A stretch of DNA of 64,000 bases from contig NZ_AP025028.1 of the NCBI RefSeq assembly GCF_003114835.2, positions 3,066,001-3,130,000 of the forward strand, in the 5' to 3' direction. Source of the DNA: Leptospira kobayashii. Its GTDB lineage: Bacteria > Spirochaetota > Leptospiria > Leptospirales > Leptospiraceae. Below are positions 55,327-64,000 of the stretch, in pieces; positions within the stretch are counted from its first letter, which is position 1, and the number at the start of each line of letters is the position of its first letter. Under the pieces are notes generated by a model. That model searched no databases. It saw only the letters and a list, made by a program, of their open reading frames with translations, and was not told where the DNA came from. A program made the position numbers and the translations under genes.

Positions 55327-57528
55327 TCATAACTCCAATTCTTTCATTAGCTTTTTATAAAGATCGAAATAATCGGATTTGGAAAACTCTTGAATGACTT
55401 CATCAGGGAGATTGCCGAGTAAGTTATCCAAATAACCTAGAACTTTTTTACGTTCCACTACGGATAGTTCGGAAGCGACCGGTTCCGTAGCGTCTTTCGT
55501 CTGTTGGGTAGGAACAGGTTCAATAGGCGCAGCTTCCGCTCTTAGCTCTTCCAGAGGAGAAAGTTTTCCATCCAGAGCATATTCATCCAAATCAATTTCT
55601 ATTCCCGTGCTTGAATCGCCTGCCAAAGTAGGAGGCAAGTTCCCGCTAGCAGGTGCTACATCTTCTTCGGATTCGTCAAAAGAAACCAAGCTCTCTTCTT
55701 CATTGAAATCCGGAGAATCAAGAGTAAGTTCAATTTCATGATCTTCTTCGGAATCTTCATCATTGTTCAGATCCAAATCGGGAACATGTTCTTCGTCAGG
55801 GAGTTCACCTATATCTTCTAAACCGTCTCCGGGAACTTCTCCCAGTAAATCATCAATACGTTCATTGGATAATGTCTCTACCGCATCTTCTTCACCGGCG
55901 GTAATATTTTCCAACTCTTCCATGGAAAGTGCAATGGATTCATCTTCCAGATCTTCTTCCAAGAAAGCGTCTTCGGCAGCCGGAGACTCTTCTTCATAAG
56001 GAAGCGGAGCTCTATCCAAACTGTCCACCAACTCTTCGTCAGGTGCTTCTTCAGCATCACCGGCTATGGACTCCAATTCTTCCATAGAAAGTGCGATCGG
56101 ACCATCATCATCTTCCAAATCTTCGGAAAGAATATCGTTTTGAGCTTCTTCGTATTCCCCTTCCAAGCCGGAACTAGATTCGGAAGTTTCTTCTTCAGAA
56201 TCCAAATCAAGACTCATTGAAGGCAATTCATCGGATCCTAAATCGATATCAAAGTCGGAGTGTTCCGAACTTTCCGTATCTTCTTCCGATTCTTCATCCC
56301 CAAGTATATTACCAAGTTCATCAGGGCTTAAAGTAATAGTTTCGTCTTCAGGCTCATCATCTAAAATATCAAGTGTGGTTTCTTCTTCAGCTTCTTCGCT
56401 GATATGGTCCAGCTCTTCCAAAGAAAGTGTAATCGGGCCGTCATCCTCTTCTTCATCCGCAAAATCCGCGCTAGGTGTTTCATCTAAAGAGGAAGACTCT
56501 TCTTCCGATTCTTCAGTTTCTGCATCAAACGAAAATTCATCTTCTCCGAATCCCGGAAGAGATTCTTCAGTCTCTGCAAAATCTTCTTCCGATCCGAGAG
56601 TTTCCTCCAGGCTTGCTTCTCCGTTGGAACCGAGAATATTCCCGAGTTCGTCATCGGATAGAGTAAGATTTTCATCTTCTTTAGCGGAACCGAAAAGCTC
56701 TTCTTCCTCAGGATCACGAATCGGTTTAAATCCGCCCCGTTCCTCTTCCTCTTCGAGATCAAGTTCAGGAAGACCATCATCATTAAACGTAAGTTTGGTG
56801 TCGACTTCGGAATCATCCAAGTCCAGATCAAGGCTCGGATCCGTATCATTTAACTCATGCTCATCGGAGATGGAAGAAACGCCGAAATCGCCCTCTTCGG
56901 CTCCAATTCCGTATTCTTCCTCTTCTTCGGAGATGCCTGCAATATTTTCCAACTCTTCCATAGAAAGAGCGATCGGACCGTCATCCTCTTCGTTTACATT
57001 GAAGTCGGAGCCGAAATCCTCCGTTGCAGATTCCTTTCTCTGAGAAAGAATTCCGTCTTCCCCGTTTAGAATCGCATCAATTTCTTTATCTAAATCTATA
57101 ATATCATCATCGAACTCTAGTTCCAGTTCGTCATCAATGGAGTCATTTGGAGTTTTAGAAGGAGAAGATTCCTCTATATCGTAATCTTCAAAATCGGAAT
57201 GTATATCTTCATCGTGGAGAATAGGATCTTCTTCACCGAGTAAGTTCAAATCGGAATCCAAATCAATATCCAAAAGATCGTCGTCCGAATCATCGGAAGA
57301 AGATACAATCAAATCTCCTAAACCATCTTCGTCTTCTTCGAACTGGGATGCAGCGGCTTGTGCATCATTTTCAATATCGTCTAAATCGGGAGGTTCCATT
57401 CCCGGAGAAGAATCCAAATCATCATCGCCTAAATCAAAATCATCAAGATCAAGCGAGAAAGTATCCTCATCTAAAATTGGGTCGAGATTTTCTAGATCTT
57501 CGTTTTTATTTTTGTCCTGATCCGCCAT
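55327..57528 (-). CDS. Very acidic 733-residue repeat protein
   Basis: Nearly the whole chain is Asp/Glu-rich and probably disordered. Six short motifs recur (182-197, 286-299, 362-376, 395-409, 474-489, 529-543). Four read like DDGPIALSMEELENI and two like TLSxDELGNILG. The pattern IxLSxEEL suggests short amphipathic helices that dock on a partner. The last ~45 residues (VVERKKVLGYLDNLLGNLP...YKKLMKELEL) look like a small folded helical module. It lies between the SLBB gene and the GAF gene, one base from the latter, so both are made together. No enzymatic motif is seen; a scaffold role is inferred. Confidence 0.75.
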   Translation of the reverse strand: MADQDKNKNEDLENLDPILDEDTFSLDLDDFDLGDDDLDSSPGMEPPDLDDIENDAQAAASQFEEDEDGLGDLIVSSSDDSDDDLLDIDLDSDLNLLGEEDPILHDEDIHSDFEDYDIEESSPSKTPNDSIDDELELEFDDDIIDLDKEIDAILNGEDGILSQRKESATEDFGSDFNVNEEDDGPIALSMEELENIAGISEEEEEYGIGAEEGDFGVSSISDEHELNDTDPSLDLDLDDSEVDTKLTFNDDGLPELDLEEEEERGGFKPIRDPEEEELFGSAKEDENLTLSDDELGNILGSNGEASLEETLGSEEDFAETEESLPGFGEDEFSFDAETEESEEESSSLDETPSADFADEEEDDGPITLSLEELDHISEEAEEETTLDILDDEPEDETITLSPDELGNILGDEESEEDTESSEHSDFDIDLGSDELPSMSLDLDSEEETSESSSGLEGEYEEAQNDILSEDLEDDDGPIALSMEELESIAGDAEEAPDEELVDSLDRAPLPYEEESPAAEDAFLEEDLEDESIALSMEELENITAGEEDAVETLSNERIDDLLGEVPGDGLEDIGELPDEEHVPDLDLNNDEDSEEDHEIELTLDSPDFNEEESLVSFDESEEDVAPASGNLPPTLAGDSSTGIEIDLDEYALDGKLSPLEELRAEAAPIEPVPTQQTKDATEPVASELSVVERKKVLGYLDNLLGNLPDEVIQEFSKSDYFDLYKKLMKELEL
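55900..56985 (-). repeat. Six-copy coding repeat in the acidic protein gene
   Basis: The motif copies run from about 56985 down to 55900 in the order A, B, A, B, A, A, where A is the DDGPIALSMEEL type and B the TLSxDELGNIL type. At DNA level several A copies share long near-identical runs around the string CTTCCATAGAAAG, so recombination between copies could change their number. Spacers are unequal in length. Confidence 0.7.
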
Positions 57529-57537
57529 TCGCTTCGA

Positions 57538-57834
57538 TTACCGTTTTCCCAAATCTATAGCCTGGCCATCGACTAACAATTGTTCCAAGCTATTCTCCTC
57601 CAAAGATACATGCACATGGGGCAATAATCCCCCTGCCCGCTCAATCAAATCCTTCCCGGTAGCTCCTGACTCCATAGTATAAATTCCGGGGTTTTTCACT
57701 GGCCCCGTTATTTTAACATGAATTTCTTCCGGAGAATAGATTCTTTTTTGCAGAGATGGATGTTCCTTCAAGTAAAATGCAAGAGCCAAAACACTTACAA
57801 CGAGCGCAGTACCGAGTGCAAATTTTTGAATCAA
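57538..57834 (-). CDS. Membrane-anchored SLBB-domain protein
   Basis: The 98-residue protein has an N-terminal membrane or signal segment (about 5-23) and then an SLBB fold: VKITGPVKNPGIYTMESGATGKDLIERAGGL, as in polysaccharide export proteins and ComEA-like proteins. It is much shorter than export proteins such as Wza, so it is a lone SLBB module facing the periplasm. It starts with TTG. Its Shine-Dalgarno GAGGGG is nine bases upstream and is one arm of the hairpin at 57844-57875, which may hold translation down. It is between atpC and the acidic protein gene. Confidence 0.8.
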   Translation of the reverse strand: MIQKFALGTALVVSVLALAFYLKEHPSLQKRIYSPEEIHVKITGPVKNPGIYTMESGATGKDLIERAGGLLPHVHVSLEENSLEQLLVDGQAIDLGKR

Positions 57835-57843
57835 AGGAATAGT

Positions 57844-57875
57844 CCCCTCTTGTTTATTTTCGGCAACTAGAGGGG
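57844..57875 (-). promoter_or_regulatory. Hairpin that covers the SLBB ribosome site
   Basis: In the minus-strand RNA a 7-bp stem (CCCCUCU with AGAGGGG, 18-base loop) begins eight bases after the atpC stop. The 3' arm contains the GAGGGG ribosome site of the SLBB gene. The stem is preceded, not followed, by a U-run, so it is not a normal terminator; it would instead damp translation downstream of the ATP synthase genes. Confidence 0.55.
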
Positions 57876-57882
57876 AAAAAAA

Positions 57883-58263
57883 TTAACGTTGGTGCAGTAA
57901 AATGCGAACTTTTGCTTTCTTTAATTGAATTTCTTTTTCTTGGGAATGAGGAAGTGCCTCTATATCACGAAGCAATTCTTCTGCGTGGTCGTGAGTGATG
58001 TCGTCTTCCGAGTCGCCACCTTCGGTCAAAACCCGAATCTCGTTGTTTTTCACTTCGCAAAATCCGCCATCAATGGCAATTCGGAACTCTTTTCCTTCAA
58101 TTTTAAGGCGCATCAGCCCATGATCCAATTGGGAAACCAAAGGAGCATGTCCCGGTAAAACTCCAAAGTATCCTATCGCGCCGGGAAGGATGGCAGATTC
58201 CACCTTCCCCTCGTAGAGGATCTTGTCAGGAGAGATGATTGTAAGAGATAGGTTTTTTTCCAT
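57883..58263 (-). CDS. atpC: F1 ATP synthase epsilon subunit
   Basis: The 126-residue protein has the N-terminal beta-sandwich of the epsilon subunit (LTIISPDKILYEGKVESAILPGAIGYFGVLPGHAPLVSQL) and a short C-terminal helical hairpin (ending KAKVRILLHQR). It is part of the rotor and can inhibit ATP hydrolysis. It is the last gene of the atp run, 17 bases after atpD. Confidence 0.96.
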   Translation of the reverse strand: MEKNLSLTIISPDKILYEGKVESAILPGAIGYFGVLPGHAPLVSQLDHGLMRLKIEGKEFRIAIDGGFCEVKNNEIRVLTEGGDSEDDITHDHAEELLRDIEALPHSQEKEIQLKKAKVRILLHQR

Positions 58264-58280
58264 GGGGTGGGCCTAAATCC

Positions 58281-59690
<1,410 letters not shown>

Positions 59691-59708
59691 TTACTCCGAA
59701 TGATCTGA

Positions 59709-60581
59709 TTAAGAGATCGCTTCCGCGCCTCCGACGATTTCTGATATTTCTTGTGTGATCTTTGCTTGTCTGACCCGGTTGTAACCTCGAGTGAGAAGTT
59801 TGATCATGTCACCTGCAGCATCCGTTGCGGATTTCATTGCAATTCTTCGTGCAATGTGTTCCGAGGCGGCTGTTTCTAGAATGATCTTCACAAAAGTAGT
59901 TCGAATCACAAGTGGTAGCAGATTTTCTAGAATGGTCTTCGGATCTGGTTCATAAATGATCTCAGGTCCGGTGTTGGATGACTTTGATTGGCTTTCATTG
60001 ACTTGCAAAGGAAGCACTGTAATACTCTCCGGCCTCTGAGAAGCAGCAGAATAATAATGAGTAGAGATAATCTCCACTGTATCTATTTCTTCTTTTGCAA
60101 AAGCGCTCATAAAATAATTTGCAAGTGCATTTGCTTCATGCGAGCCGGCTTTGTCATCAATGTTCGTATAACTTGACTTAAGTGCAATCTTGGCGAACTT
60201 AAAATAAGAAATCGCTTTTTTGCCCGCAGCGTGAACTTCTACTTCCACACCTTGGGATTTCCATTCTTCAATGCGATTACGAACCAATTTCAATACATTG
60301 GAATTAAACCCACCGCATAATCCACGATTGGCTGTAATTGCAAGAATGGCAACTTTGCGGATTTTTTCCGGTCTACGAAGGAAAGGGCTTTGGATAACGC
60401 CTGCCAACCCCGAAAGCGATTCAACAAGTTCCATCGTGAGTGCGGCGTATGGTTTCGCCGCATTCACTTTGTTCGTTGCTTTTTTTGCCTTCGCAGTGGA
60501 GACCATCTCCATAGTACGAGTGATCTTTCGGGTGTTTTTGACCGAAGTGATCCTTTTTTTTATCTCACGCGGTGTCGCCAA
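59709..60581 (-). CDS. atpG: F1 ATP synthase gamma subunit
   Basis: The 290-residue central-shaft subunit starts [35 protein letters not shown] (two helices of the coiled coil) and has the conserved [12 protein letters not shown] and, at the end, the helix [17 protein letters not shown]...[20 protein letters not shown]. It turns inside the alpha3beta3 ring. It follows atpA by 11 bases. Confidence 0.97.
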   Translation of the reverse strand: MATPREIKKRITSVKNTRKITRTMEMVSTAKAKKATNKVNAAKPYAALTMELVESLSGLAGVIQSPFLRRPEKIRKVAILAITANRGLCGGFNSNVLKLVRNRIEEWKSQGVEVEVHAAGKKAISYFKFAKIALKSSYTNIDDKAGSHEANALANYFMSAFAKEEIDTVEIISTHYYSAASQRPESITVLPLQVNESQSKSSNTGPEIIYEPDPKTILENLLPLVIRTTFVKIILETAASEHIARRIAMKSATDAAGDMIKLLTRGYNRVRQAKITQEISEIVGGAEAIS

Positions 60582-60592
60582 GATCTTTCCCC

Positions 60593-62107
60593 TTACTTAT
60601 TCTTGCTCAAGAAATGTTCAACAATAGCTTTGATCGTTTTTTGAAGAGCCGCTTCACCTTTCACTTCCTTTGCGGTACGAATCTCTTCCAAAATCTCAGG
60701 ATGTTGTTCTCTGATCGTTTGCAAAAGAAACGCTTCAAACTGACGAATTTTCGCAGTAGGAATCGTATCTGCAAATCCACGAGTCACTGCAAAGATAGAG
60801 ATCACTTGCTCTTCCACTGGAGAAGGAGAGTTGTTCGGTTGTTTTAAAATTTCTAAGATTCTATAACCACGATCCAACTGTGCTTGTGTCACCGGATCAA
60901 GTTCCGTTCCTAATTGCGCGAAAGCTTCCAAGTCACGGAACTGAGCCAAATCCGACTTCACGGTTCCGGCTACTTTTTTCATCGCTTTGATCTGTGCCGC
61001 AGAACCAACGCGGGAAACTGAAATCCCCACGTCTACCGCCGGGCGAAGACCCGATGCAAATAGGTTGGATTGTAAATAGATCTGACCGTCAGTGATGGAG
61101 ATTACGTTGGTAGGGATGTAAGCGGAAACCTCACCTTCTTGTGTTTCGATGATAGGAAGAGCAGTCATAGACCCGCCTCCGAATTTATCATCTAACTTTG
61201 CCGCTCTTTCGAGCAAACGGGAGTGAAGGTAGAATACGTCTCCAGGATAAGCTTCACGACCAGGTGGGCGGCGAAGTAGAAGACACATTTGGCGGTAAGC
61301 AACGGCTTGTTTGGAAAGGTCATCATAAACAATCAAAGTTGCCTTTCCTTCTTCATACATAAAGTATTCTGCCATGGAAGCACCGGAATAAGGTGCAATG
61401 AAAAGAAGAGGAGCAGGTTCGGATGCGTTCGCAGTGACTACGATCGTGTAAGAAAGAGCGCCTTTTTCACGAAGCATTTCGATGGTGGAAGCAACTGTAG
61501 ATGCTTTTTGACCGATCGCTACGTAAACACAAACTACATCTTTTCCTTTTTGGTTGATGATAGTATCGATAGCAATGGATGTCTTTCCGGTTCCTCTATC
61601 TCCAATGATCAGCTCTCTTTGTCCACGACCGACAGGGATCATGGCATCAATCGCTTTGATACCGGTTTGCATCGGTTCTGCGACTGATTTTCTCATCGCA
61701 ATTCCGGGAGCCGGAGATTCAACAGGACGGGTTTTTTTGGTGTTTAACGGGCCTTTGCCGTCAATTGGTTCACCTAACGGGTTTACTACGCGACCCAAAA
61801 GCTCCGGACCGACCGGAACTTCGAGTACTTTACCTACTCGTTTTACGGTAAACCCTTCTTGAATATGAATATAATCTCCGAAGATAATTACCCCAACCGA
61901 ATTTTCTTCCAAGTTGAAAGCTTGTCCGCGAACTCCGTTTTGGAATTCCAGAAGTTCTCCCGACATCACGTTGTTTAATCCGTAAACACGCGCAATACCA
62001 TCCCCTACTTCGAGAACGGTTCCGACCTCATCTACTTGGAGGTCTTTGTTGAAATTTTTAATTTCTTGTTTGAGTACCGATGTTACTTCGTCTGTTTTAA
62101 TTTTCAT
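60593..62107 (-). CDS. atpA: F1 ATP synthase alpha subunit
   Basis: Counted from the ATG at 62107 this is a 504-residue subunit with the nucleotide site [44 protein letters not shown] and the signature [17 protein letters not shown]. It pairs with beta to make the head of F1. Its start overlaps the end of atpH by 11 bases. A longer reading frame to 62182 is within atpH and not used. Confidence 0.97.
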   Translation of the reverse strand: MKIKTDEVTSVLKQEIKNFNKDLQVDEVGTVLEVGDGIARVYGLNNVMSGELLEFQNGVRGQAFNLEENSVGVIIFGDYIHIQEGFTVKRVGKVLEVPVGPELLGRVVNPLGEPIDGKGPLNTKKTRPVESPAPGIAMRKSVAEPMQTGIKAIDAMIPVGRGQRELIIGDRGTGKTSIAIDTIINQKGKDVVCVYVAIGQKASTVASTIEMLREKGALSYTIVVTANASEPAPLLFIAPYSGASMAEYFMYEEGKATLIVYDDLSKQAVAYRQMCLLLRRPPGREAYPGDVFYLHSRLLERAAKLDDKFGGGSMTALPIIETQEGEVSAYIPTNVISITDGQIYLQSNLFASGLRPAVDVGISVSRVGSAAQIKAMKKVAGTVKSDLAQFRDLEAFAQLGTELDPVTQAQLDRGYRILEILKQPNNSPSPVEEQVISIFAVTRGFADTIPTAKIRQFEAFLLQTIREQHPEILEEIRTAKEVKGEAALQKTIKAIVEHFLSKNK

Positions 62108-62666
62108 ACATTGCTCCGACAGGGATTTTCTTTTGGAGGAGTGCCTCTTCGATTCCGTCCAGTTTGAAACGGATGGAGGCATCGATTAAATAGTCGTCTA
62201 CATAGAGTTTGAATCCGCCGATGAGGGAAGGATCCAAAAACTCCTGCACCCGCAATTGTCGTCCGAATTGGGATGTGATTGCTTTTGCGATTCTTTCTTT
62301 TTCAGAAGAAGAAAGAGTTTCCTTTGAGTAAATTTTTAAAGAAGTGCGATTGCTAAGAACATCCACACCTTCTTTGAAATCCTCTAATATTGCGGGCAGA
62401 AACAAGAATCTATTCTTGCGTATAACTAATGTTATAAAATTGGCAACTATCTCGGACGCTTGTCCTTTGACTGCCTTTGCAGCAGATTTTTCTTTCGTGA
62501 TCGGGTCTACCAACGGAGAAAGAAAATAGTGCCGAACGGAATCATCAGAAAAAAAAGCGGATATAACACCTGCTAATTCTTCTTCTGTAGCCTCAAGAGA
62601 GTTAGCGTCTCTAGCTAACTCAAGAAGGGCTGTGGCATAAACCTTTGAAACCTGGCTTCGACTCAT
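62097..62666 (-). CDS. atpH: F1 ATP synthase delta subunit
   Basis: The 189-residue protein joins F1 to the b-subunit stalk. It has [14 protein letters not shown] near the start (helical N-terminal domain) and the beta-rich end with [43 protein letters not shown], the family hallmark. It overlaps atpF by four bases and atpA by 11. Confidence 0.95.
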   Translation of the reverse strand: MSRSQVSKVYATALLELARDANSLEATEEELAGVISAFFSDDSVRHYFLSPLVDPITKEKSAAKAVKGQASEIVANFITLVIRKNRFLFLPAILEDFKEGVDVLSNRTSLKIYSKETLSSSEKERIAKAITSQFGRQLRVQEFLDPSLIGGFKLYVDDYLIDASIRFKLDGIEEALLQKKIPVGAMYEN

Positions 62667-63187
62667 TTTAATTTTTGTTTTTCGAGTTTTGAAATCTCTT
62701 TTTCAACGAAAGAAGTATATTCCTCTTTCTTCAGTTGTTTTTCCAATATCTCACTTGCAATGAGCACTGACATTTCAACAATTTGGGTTTGCAATTCGGC
62801 AAGAGCTTTTCCTTTTGCAAGATCAATCTCGCGAAGGGCGCTATCTTTTAAATTTTTAACTTCTTTGTTTGTTTCTTCAACAAGCTTATTTCGAAGCACA
62901 CCCGCATCGCGTTTCGCTTCTTCAATAATCTTATGAGCTTCGTCAGTTGCCGCATAAAGTTTTTCTTGGTAATCTTTTAGGGACTTTTCTGCTTCTTTGC
63001 GGAGCGCCTCAGCTTTGTCGATGTCCCCTTGGATTCCCGAAGAACGCTCTTCAAGGGCATGAAGGATTTTGTCCCAGGCAAATTTTTTGAGAACTATGAC
63101 TACAATCGAGAAAGTTACCAGGGTCCAGACAACCAGACCCGGATTGACTTTCAGCAGATTGAAGCCGGAAGCCGCAAGGATAGCCAA
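62663..63187 (-). CDS. atpF: Fo ATP synthase b subunit
   Basis: This 174-residue subunit has one N-terminal membrane helix (about 12-36, LLKVNPGLVVWTLVTFSIVVIVL) and then a long charged helix with a regular coiled-coil pattern, ending Lys-rich. It forms the peripheral stalk. It follows atpE by two bases and overlaps atpH by four. Confidence 0.95.
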   Translation of the reverse strand: MAILAASGFNLLKVNPGLVVWTLVTFSIVVIVLKKFAWDKILHALEERSSGIQGDIDKAEALRKEAEKSLKDYQEKLYAATDEAHKIIEEAKRDAGVLRNKLVEETNKEVKNLKDSALREIDLAKGKALAELQTQIVEMSVLIASEILEKQLKKEEYTSFVEKEISKLEKQKLK

Positions 63188-63189
63188 GA

Positions 63190-63480
63190 CTATTGTCCTT
63201 GTTCTACTTTAGGTGCAGATGCACTTGATCCAATGGTTTTGTCAATTGAACCATTGAGCTTAAGAGCGATAAGTAGTGCAATTACGATTGCGAAAAGTGC
63301 AGCACCTTCGATCATACCTGCTGCTACGTAAAGCACAAGTTGAATCTTTCCTGCCGCTTCTGGTTGGCGACTAATGCTTTCTGCGACAGAACCACCGATT
63401 CTACCGATTCCGATGCCTGCGCCGAGCATTGCTAAGCCAGCTGCGAGTCCTACTGCGATGTATCCTAAACCGAATTCCAT
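63190..63480 (-). CDS. atpE: Fo ATP synthase c subunit
   Basis: The 96-residue c-ring protein has two membrane helices (about 5-25 and 45-73) joined by the polar loop SRQPEAAGKI. The ion-binding carboxylate is Glu58 in GMIEGAALF. The first helix lacks the Gln and the second the Ser/Thr that bind sodium in Na+-type rings, so proton coupling is indicated. A Gln/Lys tail of about 20 residues past the second helix is longer than usual. Confidence 0.96.
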   Translation of the reverse strand: MEFGLGYIAVGLAAGLAMLGAGIGIGRIGGSVAESISRQPEAAGKIQLVLYVAAGMIEGAALFAIVIALLIALKLNGSIDKTIGSSASAPKVEQGQ

Positions 63481-63527
63481 GTCTTCGTTTACTCCTGTTT
63501 GTTTTAAAATATAAATAAAACCAAAAT

Positions 63528-64000
63528 CTAATGTCTATGCATTACCGTTCCAATGAACACGGTAGTGAGCAAAGAAAATATAAACGCCTGTAAGAAGGCG
63601 ACCAAAAGCTCCAAGAAATAAATCAAAACTGAACTCAATACTGAAACCGGAGCGATAAAATAACTTTGGCTCATAAAGATAAACCCAAGTAGAGCCAAGA
63701 TCATAACGTGACCTGCAGTCATGTTTGCAAGCAACCTCATCGTGAGTGCGAAGGAACGTGCGATATGAGTCACGATAAATTCCAAAGCCCACATCAAAGG
63801 CCAAAGAGGAAGAGGAACCCCTTTCGGAACTGCGTGCGCTACGAAGGAAATCCCTTGGTAGGAGAATGCAGTTCCATAGATAATGAGTAAAGTTAAAGAG
63901 GCAAGAGATAAGGTCACCCCGATGTCTCCGGTAGGAGTGATCCCCGACCAGATCTGTCCGAAAGTATGCAAGGAATGAGGGGTGTGTTCGTAAACTCCCA
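63528..64000 (-). CDS. atpB: Fo ATP synthase a subunit (5' end outside window)
   Basis: The gene runs off the window. In the same frame the chain reads GVYEHTPHSLHTFGQ before the first complete segment. The conserved helix FALTMRLLANMTAGHVMI carries the essential Arg that faces the c-ring Glu, and the C-terminal helices QAFIFSLLTTVFI are typical. It forms the proton half-channels. It is the first atp gene seen; a gene further upstream (for example atpI) cannot be judged. Confidence 0.93.
   Translation of the reverse strand, partial: GVYEHTPHSLHTFGQIWSGITPTGDIGVTLSLASLTLLIIYGTAFSYQGISFVAHAVPKGVPLPLWPLMWALEFIVTHIARSFALTMRLLANMTAGHVMILALLGFIFMSQSYFIAPVSVLSSVLIYFLELLVAFLQAFIFSLLTTVFIGTVMHRH

Noticed and set aside
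55900..56985. Possible CRISPR array
   Set aside because: The repeats are in frame, unequal, unevenly spaced and encode a protein motif; no cas genes are present.
56375..57043. 222-residue Ser-rich plus-strand frame
   Set aside because: Its Ser/Pro bias is simply the complement of the Glu/Asp codons of the acidic repeat gene.
57844..57875. Terminator after atpC
   Set aside because: On the transcribed (minus) strand the U-run comes before the stem, not after it, so the structure lacks the terminator signal.
63190..63480. Sodium-type ATP synthase
   Set aside because: The c subunit has Glu58 but lacks the Gln and Ser/Thr ligands typical of sodium-binding rings.

Overview
The window looks like a chromosome segment of a spirochaete of the genus Leptospira. 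The base composition is AT-rich (roughly 40% GC by eye). Spirochaete-type lipoprotein signals are present. One outer-membrane protein (47514-48416, minus) resembles the leptospiral porin OmpL1 from its N-terminal motif to its last residues. Species cannot be fixed from this sequence alone. Coding density is very high: no stretch over 300 bases lacks a gene, many neighbours overlap by 4-35 bases, and I saw no tRNA, rRNA, insertion sequence, phage gene or CRISPR array.

Layout. 1-2.3 kb: terminator, then a membrane histidine-kinase-like protein with a degenerate ATPase end. 2.3-7.5 kb (minus): a CsoR/CstR-family repressor with two matched palindromic operators, a YgaP-like membrane protein, a TolC-type channel and an RND pump with no periplasmic adaptor. 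7.5-15 kb: methyltransferase, FAD oxidoreductase, CoA-transferase, zinc-ribbon protein, an MsbA-like ABC exporter and a lipoprotein solute-binding protein, in mixed orientations. 14.9-25.5 kb (minus): a tight run of exported amidohydrolase-like protein, S1-domain protein, trmL, RsbW-like ATPase, uvrB, lon and pbp1A. 25.5-33.4 kb (mostly plus): ATPase-domain protein, glycosyltransferase, aroE, folC, a TetR regulator, trpF and mutS. 33.4-40 kb (minus): serB, SGNH lipoprotein, a 59-residue small protein, a GPH-type transporter and the biotin genes bioD-bioA-bioB. 40-45.7 kb: cNMP-binding protein and AI-2E-family permease, two EamA permeases, an RlmL-like methyltransferase, ung and a pterin dehydratase. 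45.9-48.5 kb (minus): ompL1-like gene and a large lipoprotein behind a good sigma70 promoter. 48.6-50.6 kb (plus): exported hypothetical protein, carA and a 61-residue protein.

50.6-64 kb (minus) is one long co-directional block. It starts with the F1Fo ATP synthase genes atpB(partial)-E-F-H-A-G-D-C. It continues into an SLBB-domain protein, a very acidic 733-residue repeat protein, a GAF plus degenerate-GGDEF protein that shares the acidic style, an MBOAT O-acyltransferase and its SGNH/DUF1574 partner.

The best candidates for undescribed biology are three. The first is the CstR-like operator/RND module that lacks an adaptor. The second is the acidic-repeat protein plus GAF/pseudo-GGDEF pair downstream of the ATP synthase. 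The third is the set of proteins that keep a recognisable fold but have lost catalytic residues: the kinase at 140-2245, the amidohydrolase at 24085-25518 and the GGDEF at about 53140-53550. These are inferences from sequence motifs; no database search was possible.
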